Origin: Deltaproteobacteria bacterium
Lineage (GTDB): Bacteria > Desulfobacterota > Binatia > UBA9968
Length of the DNA: 17,983 nucleotides
Assembly (NCBI GenBank): GCA_021323355.1
Contig: JAJONK010000046.1
Coordinates: 1 to 17,983 of the forward strand
Direction: 5' to 3'
Part shown: piece by piece, positions 12,881 to 17,983 of the stretch
Numbering within the stretch: the first letter of the stretch is position 1
Layout: each line of letters starts with the position of its first letter
The notes under the pieces: generated by a model
The model's input: the letters and a program-made list of their open reading frames with translations, nothing else
The model's database searches: none
What the model was told of the DNA's origin: nothing
Translations under genes and position numbers: made by a program

Positions 12881-13704
12881 GGAACGCCTCCGGGTGATCT
12901 GATCTCAAGAGTAGGTAGCTCAACTCGCACCTCGTCGCCAATCTTGGCCCCACTACGGCTTGCCGCGTTATCGTTGAAACTCGCGATCTCCACCAATCCC
13001 CAGCTATTAACCAGCGCGATGTATGTGTCCTTATCGCCACCGACATAGTTTTGCGACAGGCTTTCGATTTTAATTTCCTTAAAATGGATGCGAATTTTTT
13101 CTCTCGCCACCCCCGTTAAATCTCGCTCTTGAATATTTGTGAACAGATTTCCAAAGCGATCAATATAGAGTACTTCCCCAATGATGAATTCTCCCGCTCG
13201 CTCCACTACCGGCCAGCGTAAGGATACGCAATCTTTTGACGGCGAGCCGAATTCAGTCACTGGAACTCCACGCGCAAGATGAGCCGCCACAGGGGCAAAA
13301 ATATCTCTGCCGTGAAAGGTTCGGCTCTTGGGTTGCAAAAAATATGCTTCGTTCGACAAGTGCACGATGAGCGATGATTGATTGTCTTTCAAAGCAAAAC
13401 TAAACAAACCATTGTCCGGACCAACAAAGTAGTGCCCCGCTGAATGAATAAGGATCGGGCGCCGTTCACTACCTACGCCGGGATCGACGACGGCGACATG
13501 GATGGTCCCTTTGGGAAAATAGTCAACTGACGCAGCTAAGTTTAATGCCGCTGCCCTGATATCCTGGGCCGGAATTCCATGATTTAGATCGATGATCTGG
13601 AGATCGGGAGCGATGCACAAAATAGCGCCTTTCATGATTCCGACAAACGGATCCGAATAACCGAAATCCGTCGTCAACGTGATAATCGCGCTCCTGGAAT
13701 CCAC
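12877..13704 (-). CDS. SAM hydroxide adenosyltransferase (SAM hydrolase, DUF62/chlorinase-fluorinase fold)
   Basis: A 275-residue enzyme of the S-adenosylmethionine hydroxide adenosyltransferase family, which cleaves SAM to adenosine and methionine using water. It shares the fold of the halogenating fluorinase/chlorinase. Visible features are ITLTTDFGYSDPFVGIMKG at the N-terminus, VVDPGVGSERRPI (aspartate and arginine of the proposed D-R-H triad), FVGPDNGLFSFA, and TFHGRDIFAPVAAHLA with the histidine. The C-terminal domain motif is YIDRFGNLFTNI. The hydrolase-type HGRD motif argues against a halogenase. The frame opens with GTG after an in-frame stop five codons upstream, and the first internal ATG would remove the active-site TTDFG. 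It overlaps the deaminase start by ATGA. The physiological role is unclear family-wide. Confidence 0.9.
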   Translation of the reverse strand: MDSRSAIITLTTDFGYSDPFVGIMKGAILCIAPDLQIIDLNHGIPAQDIRAAALNLAASVDYFPKGTIHVAVVDPGVGSERRPILIHSAGHYFVGPDNGLFSFALKDNQSSLIVHLSNEAYFLQPKSRTFHGRDIFAPVAAHLARGVPVTEFGSPSKDCVSLRWPVVERAGEFIIGEVLYIDRFGNLFTNIQERDLTGVAREKIRIHFKEIKIESLSQNYVGGDKDTYIALVNSWGLVEIASFNDNAASRSGAKIGDEVRVELPTLEIRSPGGVP

Positions 13705-13915
13705 GGCAGGGTTAGTCTAACCAGAAAAGAGAGAAGGGGTAAAGCATAACCAGCAGACGCGAAATGAAATTCTGATCGATCTGTGGAAGTGAGTCTTTGA
13801 TCGAGCTGTTGCGAGTATCTCTGTTCCGTCTATTTGAGCGGGCATAAAAATTCTGACTGCGATCACGTTGATTGAGAACAACTTTGAGACAGGAGAAAGT
13901 GAATTGAACGGGGAG

Positions 13916-14863
13916 CTATAGACTTTCTAAAACTGCCGCGAACAGAAGTGGTACCATAATCTCCATGTGGCCGGTAAGATGATAACCTCTGCCGCTTCCC
14001 AACGTTGGACGCTTCACAACATTGGTCATAGGCCGGTAGTGAGCGAGGAAATCGAGGTTTACCGTGGTCAGCTTCTGCACCGGATGACCCAAATTACGGG
14101 CCAAGCTCACGGCTTTAAGAAAGACCTCAGGCAGTATCACAGCCGAGCCGAAGTTCAGATAGACACCGTTCGCGAGGGTTGCGACTACACACGTCAAGGT
14201 GTGGAAGTCTCTCAAGCTTCCGTCGCCAAGAGCTTTCCCATCCGCCTTCGGATGCATATGAATGATATCCGTGCCGATCGCAATGTGTGCCGTGACCGGA
14301 ATTCCGATGCGCGCGGCAGTGGCAAGAATGCTGAGTTCCTGATGTTTTAGGCGCGCTTCAACGATTGCTTGTCCCACCGCAGCGCCGATGCCAAGCCCTT
14401 GTGTCGAACCGACGGTGATAGCGTGATTGATAAAAGCGCCGGTTTCCTCGGCCATGCCGAAACTGCCGTTTTTTAGACTGGCCTCGACGTCTTCCGATGT
14501 CTCGCCCATGAAAGCGAGTTCAAAGTCATGAATTATTCCAGCGCCGTTGAGTGCTACCGCATCAATGATACCTTTCTTCATGAAGTCTATGATCAGCGGG
14601 CTTAGTCCGACCTTAATTGGATGCGCGCCCATGCCGAGCAGCACCGTGCGGTCGGCCGCGTGAGTTTGCGCGATCTTGCTGGCGATTGCTTTTAAGCTTT
14701 GGGCTGCGAGAATATCTGGCAATCCTTCGACGAATGTGCGCACCCGGCTGCCTCTTTGTATGACGTTTCCGAGTGCGCTAGTTTGCACCTTGCTGAACCG
14801 TTTTTTTGCTGCATAGGTTTTAACCTTGGAAAAATCGAGAGGTTTGAACAACTTCTTCGGCAT
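13916..14863 (-). CDS. Deoxyhypusine-synthase-like conserved protein of unknown function
   Basis: A 315-residue cytoplasmic protein that resembles bacterial members of the deoxyhypusine synthase-like family (Rossmann-type NAD-binding fold). Features seen are a basic N-terminus (PKKLFKPLDFSKVKTY), then TVLLGMGAHPIKVGLSPLI and DAVALNGAGIIHDFELAFMG (nucleotide-binding-like). GSFGMAEETGAFIN, VTAHIAIGTDIIHMHP and YLNFGSAVILPEVFLKAV come next, the last aligning loosely with the substrate/lysine region of true synthases. Bacteria lack canonical eIF5A, so hypusination is unlikely and function is unknown. It starts 12 bp downstream of gmhA and is probably translated from the same message, hinting at a link to sugar or envelope metabolism. 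I recognise the family by pattern only. No frame defect is seen; a 211-bp gap separates it from the next gene. Confidence 0.7.
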   Translation of the reverse strand: MPKKLFKPLDFSKVKTYAAKKRFSKVQTSALGNVIQRGSRVRTFVEGLPDILAAQSLKAIASKIAQTHAADRTVLLGMGAHPIKVGLSPLIIDFMKKGIIDAVALNGAGIIHDFELAFMGETSEDVEASLKNGSFGMAEETGAFINHAITVGSTQGLGIGAAVGQAIVEARLKHQELSILATAARIGIPVTAHIAIGTDIIHMHPKADGKALGDGSLRDFHTLTCVVATLANGVYLNFGSAVILPEVFLKAVSLARNLGHPVQKLTTVNLDFLAHYRPMTNVVKRPTLGSGRGYHLTGHMEIMVPLLFAAVLESL

Positions 14864-14875
14864 GGAACGGCCGGT

Positions 14876-15454
14876 TTACTGTGAGGGAAAGAGTCTCTGA
14901 TCGACCAGATCACAAATCACATGACCGACGAGAATATGTGTTTCCTGGATACGCGCACTATTTCGCCCCTCGGAGACATTGAGCAAAAAATCGACTTTTC
15001 CCACCATTTGCCCTCCTGTGCCGCCAGTCAGGCCAATGGTCGTGATGTTTGTTCTTTTGCAGACATCAATTGCCGCAATGACATTAGGCGAGTTGCCGCT
15101 GGTTGATAGCGCCACGGCCACGTCCCCTTCCTTGCCCAGGGCCTGTACTTGTTTGGCAAAAACTTCATTGTAGCTGTAATCATTAGCAACGCTTGTTAAG
15201 ACCGACGTGTCTGTCGTGAAAGCAATTGCTGGTAGCGGCGGTCGTTCGATCAGAAACCGATTGACGAACTCAGCGGCGATATGCTGAGCATCGGCCGCAC
15301 TACCGCCGTTACCGAAGAGAAGTAGCTTATTTCCTCTTTGAAACGCACTAACGAGAGCATCAATTGCCTGTGTGAGAGTTTCTAAGTTATCCCGCAGAAA
15401 ACACTGCTTTACCCGTATGCTTTCTTCAAACAGTTCGATAATGGCTTTTGTCAT
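14876..15454 (-). CDS. gmhA: D-sedoheptulose 7-phosphate isomerase
   Basis: SIS-domain isomerase that converts sedoheptulose 7-phosphate to glycero-manno-heptose 7-phosphate, the first step of ADP-heptose synthesis for LPS core; cytoplasmic. I place the start at ATG 15454 (192 residues, the normal length), with GAGGT about 12 nt upstream. The open frame runs to 15622, but the extra 56 residues have no family resemblance. Active-site residues are visible: H58 and E62 in SAADAQHIAAEF, and Q170 and H178 in RIQETHILVGH. LLLFGNGGSAAD (45-56) and ALSTSGNSPNV form the phosphate-binding SIS motifs. It leads into the deoxyhypusine-synthase-like gene 12 bp on. The gene implies a Gram-negative envelope with heptose-containing LPS. 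Confidence 0.92.
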   Translation of the reverse strand: MTKAIIELFEESIRVKQCFLRDNLETLTQAIDALVSAFQRGNKLLLFGNGGSAADAQHIAAEFVNRFLIERPPLPAIAFTTDTSVLTSVANDYSYNEVFAKQVQALGKEGDVAVALSTSGNSPNVIAAIDVCKRTNITTIGLTGGTGGQMVGKVDFLLNVSEGRNSARIQETHILVGHVICDLVDQRLFPSQ

Positions 15455-15793
15455 AACGCTAATGGTACCTCTAAAAATTGGGTCTGTTTTATCTAACACA
15501 CGCCCGTGGAAGCGTAAAGCTGAACATGAGCGTTGGAGATTTGGCGAATCAGCTTGATTTTTATCGTTCGACACCCGACGAATTCGAACGTAGAGCGGAC
15601 GATAGTGGCTGTTATGTTCCAATCCACGCCACAGAAGATCTCATCTACAGAGTGAATAGCTTTGCAATTGCGCAGAGCAGGAGCGAATTGGGAAAGTTGA
15701 CTTGTTAAAGTTGCCTCAGTCGACTCACCTAGCTATCTTCGCAGTGAGTCGAGTGCTTTGGTAGCTCGACAATCGAAATCGCCGACGATTTTC
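15455..15793. other. Noncoding region between the HD gene and gmhA, with overlapping stem-loops
   Basis: About 340 bp with no supported gene; frames on both strands here lack family resemblance or good ribosome sites. At its HD-gene end TCGACTCAC (15720-15728) pairs with GTGAGTCGA (15744-15752), a 9-bp perfect stem with a 15-nt loop. An overlapping alternative stem pairs GTCGAG (15748-15753) with CTCGAC (15765-15770). The two cannot form together. No U-run follows on the minus strand, so these are not a standard terminator for the HD gene. The gmhA promoter should also lie in this region; I see no clear consensus. Confidence 0.5.
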
Positions 15794-17197
15794 TTAAACA
15801 CTGGTTTTAACGGAGGCGGATTGACCCTTTAGGGTGTTTTCTGCGATTTCGGCGAGCGCTTGATCGTGCTCGTGGTCTAATGCAAAAACACGGAACTGAA
15901 CAACCTTGGAAGGGATAAATTCGAAAAGTTCGGCTAAAGATTCTTTTGTGATCTCACCGGTGGAAGGATCGAAGATGTGAATCTGTTTCTTACCCATGGC
16001 AAATGGATTCTCCGGCCGCGGATCCTGGGTCGCCATATCTATGCGAAATCTGAGACTGCGTAGACTTGGAGGTAAAGCGCTGCGAATTCGCTTCTCCCAA
16101 TCCGCGACTTGTATCAGTGCCATCCCATAATGGAGCTCGTTGAGCGAAAGAGTTCGATCATAAGCCATCTTCCACTTGACTTCGCGGTGTAGCACGGTTT
16201 CCCATTCTTTGGCCAATGCCTCCATCTCGCCCTTTTTCCGCCGCCACCTGGAGACTCCCTCGAGCAGCGACCAGTCTGTCAAATACAAGTACTCTTCCAT
16301 GTGTTCGAGCGGATTACCCGGAAAGATAACACGCATCGTATCCGGAAAGATATCGCGCAAGTGGAGATCGATGGCGCGCGTGGTGCGATGATAATAGACG
16401 TTTGTGTATAGATAAAGCCGAGTGTTGAGGAACATGGTTAGGGCGCTGTTGCCGGCTTTATGCAGCGTCAAACCTTTAGGCGAAAAAAACGTGTAGTGCA
16501 TCAGACGGGCACGATCCACCGGCCCACCGGCGATGCCACACATATAGGAGTCTCGCGAAACATAGTCGAGATTATCAAATGTGAAAATCCCGCTGGTTAA
16601 TGGTTGCAACATTCTCACCCATTTGGGCTTGCCATGATCTTCTTGGCCATTTTTTTTGATTGGGAAGGCGACGTCCTCCGGGCGTAACTCTTCACCGGCA
16701 GCAAACGGGCCGCTAGGGCTGCGCCTCAATTGCCCAATGATGTCGGCAAGATATTTTTGAATGATGGCCTGTCCTAAATCTTCGTGGGTCAGATCAAAAT
16801 CGTGCAAAAAGTTATCGTCGAAGAAGTGTCCAAACGGCCCATGTCCGAGGTCATGAAGCAAACCAGTTACCCGCATATACTCTTCGATGAATGGTGCCGA
16901 CGGACACTCATCGCCCAGCACCTTCCGTAATGACGGATATAGATGCTTTGCGAATTCGCCGGCCATGTGCATCGCGCCCAACGAATGCTGAAAACGGCTG
17001 TGCTCTGCGGAGGGGTAAACCCAGCGTGCGCTCTGGAGCTGATAAATATAGCGGAGGCGCTGCACCCAAGGAGAGTCGATTAGCGCCTTTTCCGTCACCT
17101 CGCCCTTGCTCTGCGGCACCGTGAACTGTATGTAGCGATGGATGGGATCGGCAATGAGGGCGGCTCCTTCGTAATCGCTTTCGGTGACATAACTCAT
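15794..17197 (-). CDS. HD-domain phosphohydrolase (dGTPase-like superfamily)
   Basis: A 467-residue metal-dependent phosphohydrolase of the HD superfamily, in the group related to dNTP triphosphohydrolases and SAMHD1. The start region DPIHRYIQFT...EKALIDSPWVQRLRYIYQLQSARWVYPSAEHSRFQHSLGAMH (landmarks only) is typical. Metal ligands are H71 in RFQHSLG, H115-D116 in GLLHDLGHGPFGH, and D211 in FDNLDYVSRDSY. The C-terminal third has no motif I recognise. The probable substrate is a nucleoside triphosphate or other phosphoester, but specificity is not visible. GAGGT lies about 10 nt before the ATG. The archease stop is 6 bp upstream, so the two are one transcription unit. Cytoplasmic; no signal peptide or membrane segment. 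Confidence 0.9.
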   Translation of the reverse strand: MSYVTESDYEGAALIADPIHRYIQFTVPQSKGEVTEKALIDSPWVQRLRYIYQLQSARWVYPSAEHSRFQHSLGAMHMAGEFAKHLYPSLRKVLGDECPSAPFIEEYMRVTGLLHDLGHGPFGHFFDDNFLHDFDLTHEDLGQAIIQKYLADIIGQLRRSPSGPFAAGEELRPEDVAFPIKKNGQEDHGKPKWVRMLQPLTSGIFTFDNLDYVSRDSYMCGIAGGPVDRARLMHYTFFSPKGLTLHKAGNSALTMFLNTRLYLYTNVYYHRTTRAIDLHLRDIFPDTMRVIFPGNPLEHMEEYLYLTDWSLLEGVSRWRRKKGEMEALAKEWETVLHREVKWKMAYDRTLSLNELHYGMALIQVADWEKRIRSALPPSLRSLRFRIDMATQDPRPENPFAMGKKQIHIFDPSTGEITKESLAELFEFIPSKVVQFRVFALDHEHDQALAEIAENTLKGQSASVKTSV

Positions 17198-17203
17198 TAA
17201 CGA

Positions 17204-17584
17204 TTAGACCTCAAAGATAAGCTGCGCGGTCCATTGGTCGCCTGTCTTCACCATGCGGCTTTTGTCATATGCGATTGCCACGACTTCCTTTTTGATCTCA
17301 TGACGGTCTGGATCGATTTTCTCGCCACATGCTTCCGCCTTCACCATTTTATCTCCAAGCTCGCTGATGCGAAATTCCTTCAGTAAGTAGCCGCTGCCTT
17401 GATAAAGGTAAAGCAGCTCACGCACCCAATTCACCAAAAGGTCATCTCGGTCGCTTCCTTCCACCTCGAGAGGGACGCAGTCTTTGGTCTCGATTTTTTC
17501 GATGTCGGTTGTAACGTCAAATAGCGCCCATCCCGAGTTCTGGAATAACTCCAATTGAGATGAACCGAAAACTTTGACAGCCAA
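17204..17584 (-). CDS. Archease family protein, 5' end probably damaged
   Basis: Small protein (126 residues from TTG) of the archease family, which activates the RNA ligase RtcB by promoting its guanylylation. Family features are the ELFQNSGWALFDVTTDIEKIE stretch after the N-terminal strand, VEGSDRDDLLVNWVRELLYLYQ, GEKIDPDRHEIKKEVVAIAY, and a C-terminal strand ending QLIFEV. The only in-frame start is TTG 17584, which would remove the conserved N-terminal H-x-x-[DE]-L motif (here HHSEL, encoded at 17582-17596). That motif is in frame but is cut from any upstream start by a TAG at 17606-17608. A good start, ATG 17622 with AAAGGG before it, is in another frame, so a 1-nt loss is likely. At both usual metal-binding aspartates this protein has glutamate (HHSEL, IFEV), by my alignment. 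No rtcB is adjacent; the HD gene follows 6 bp on. Confidence 0.78.
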   Translation of the reverse strand: MAVKVFGSSQLELFQNSGWALFDVTTDIEKIETKDCVPLEVEGSDRDDLLVNWVRELLYLYQGSGYLLKEFRISELGDKMVKAEACGEKIDPDRHEIKKEVVAIAYDKSRMVKTGDQWTAQLIFEV

Positions 17585-17787
17585 TTCTGAATGATGAGGG
17601 CGGCCCTAAGAATAAGTGACATAGTCCCTTTAACGATATTCACCCGTAGAGTTTGAACGATGTTCGGCTCGTCCATTAGTAGTGATGTTGTGCCAAAAAT
17701 AATGCCAATTTGATGGAGCGCATAGGAGGCTCTCGGTAAAGCAAAGTGCTCATTGTGTGTTCTTAAGGTTTGCCGTCAGGAGGTTAT

Positions 17788-17983
17788 CTATACCCGGTTT
17801 ATGAGGCTTGCCGCAAACCCCGCGCCAAAGCCATTATCTATATTGACTACGGTCACCCCTGCCGCGCAGGAGTTAAGCATTCCCAATAAAGCCGCAAGTC
17901 CGTTAAAGCTCGCTCCATAACCAATGCTGGTGGGTACAGCGATAACCGGTTTATCGATCATTCCGGCAACGACGCTTGGCAAG
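17788..17983 (-). CDS. larB: Nickel pincer cofactor biosynthesis protein LarB, C-terminal part (truncated by window)
   Basis: The visible 65 residues are the C-terminal end of an AIR-carboxylase (PurE-like) domain protein. They include LPSVVAGMIDKPVIAVPTS, GYGASFNGLAALLGMLNSC and AAGVTVVNIDNGFGAG, which are diagnostic for LarB. LarB carboxylates and hydrolyses nicotinic acid adenine dinucleotide in synthesis of the nickel pincer cofactor of lactate racemase-type enzymes. The frame is open through the window edge, so the start lies outside. PurE itself has a similar motif, but the GYGASFNGLAALL and GFGAGFAASLINR wording favours LarB. A larC gene, the usual partner, is not found immediately downstream (17787-17623). 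Confidence 0.88.
   Translation of the reverse strand, partial: LPSVVAGMIDKPVIAVPTSIGYGASFNGLAALLGMLNSCAAGVTVVNIDNGFGAGFAASLINRV

Noticed and set aside
12877..13704. Halogenase (chlorinase/fluorinase) function for the DUF62 gene
   Set aside because: The D-R-H hydrolase triad and HGRD motif point to the water-using branch, and no natural-product genes are nearby.
15455..15622. 56-residue N-terminal extension of GmhA in the open frame
   Set aside because: Family members start near the internal ATG at 15454, which has a ribosome site. The extension shows no similarity to the family.
15478..15708. 76-codon forward frame upstream of gmhA
   Set aside because: Starts with TTG without a ribosome site, is opposite to all neighbours, and overlaps the gmhA leader and stem-loop region. 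No family recognised.
17623..17787. Possible larC remnant downstream of larB (minus strand, MDEPNIVQTL, reminiscent of PN(I/V)L segments in LarC)
   Set aside because: Only a handful of residues match and no other LarC motif (such as the CFSGISGDM start) is present, so it is not supportable.

Overview
The window looks like a piece of a bacterial chromosome of roughly balanced base composition, probably from an uncultured soil or sediment lineage near the old Deltaproteobacteria (Binatia- or Rokubacteria-like). This placement is an inference from three traits: solo periplasmic substrate-binding proteins and a benzoate-CoA-ligase-type enzyme, an atpI-atpB-atpE block separated from the rest of the ATP synthase operon, and an LPS heptose gene (gmhA). 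No rRNA or tRNA gene is visible, so the placement is not firm.

Layout. Positions 1-6193 form a catabolic or accessory region: a 5'-truncated aryl/acyl-CoA ligase, a class II aldolase, a secreted NMT1/TauA-type binding protein (minus strand), a 4,5-dihydroxyphthalate-decarboxylase-like binding-fold protein, the wreck of a short-chain dehydrogenase, a small unknown protein and an isocitrate-lyase/PEP-mutase-family enzyme. Positions 6247-9250 hold the replication-initiation island: dnaN, a DnaA-box-containing intergenic region, dnaA and its AT-rich upstream region, all read leftward. Positions 9251-12426 read rightward: hemL, then atpI-atpB-atpE, ending in a clear intrinsic terminator. Positions 12425-17983 read leftward: a dCMP-deaminase-family gene overlapping a SAM hydroxide adenosyltransferase gene, a deoxyhypusine-synthase-like protein paired with gmhA, an archease gene followed closely by an HD phosphohydrolase gene, and the end of larB.

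Most striking. (1) dnaN, normally essential, has lost about 50 nt near its 3' end. The loss shifts the frame, and the conserved clamp tail ending MPMRL survives out of frame just downstream. (2) DnaA boxes flank dnaA on both sides. A perfect 20-bp double box sits where the -35 element of dnaA should be, and the dnaA-dnaN gap has the parts of a bipartite oriC, including a possible DnaA-trio next to an AT-rich tract. (3) An SDR gene survives only as N- and C-terminal remnants in three frames. (4) The archease gene looks frameshifted at its 5' end, and no rtcB is visible. (5) A 77-nt near-perfect hairpin separates two convergent genes.

I found no CRISPR array, insertion sequence, prophage or recognisable defence system. 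The window is mostly housekeeping plus catabolic genes. The frame-disrupting changes may be real decay or assembly error, and I cannot tell which from sequence alone.
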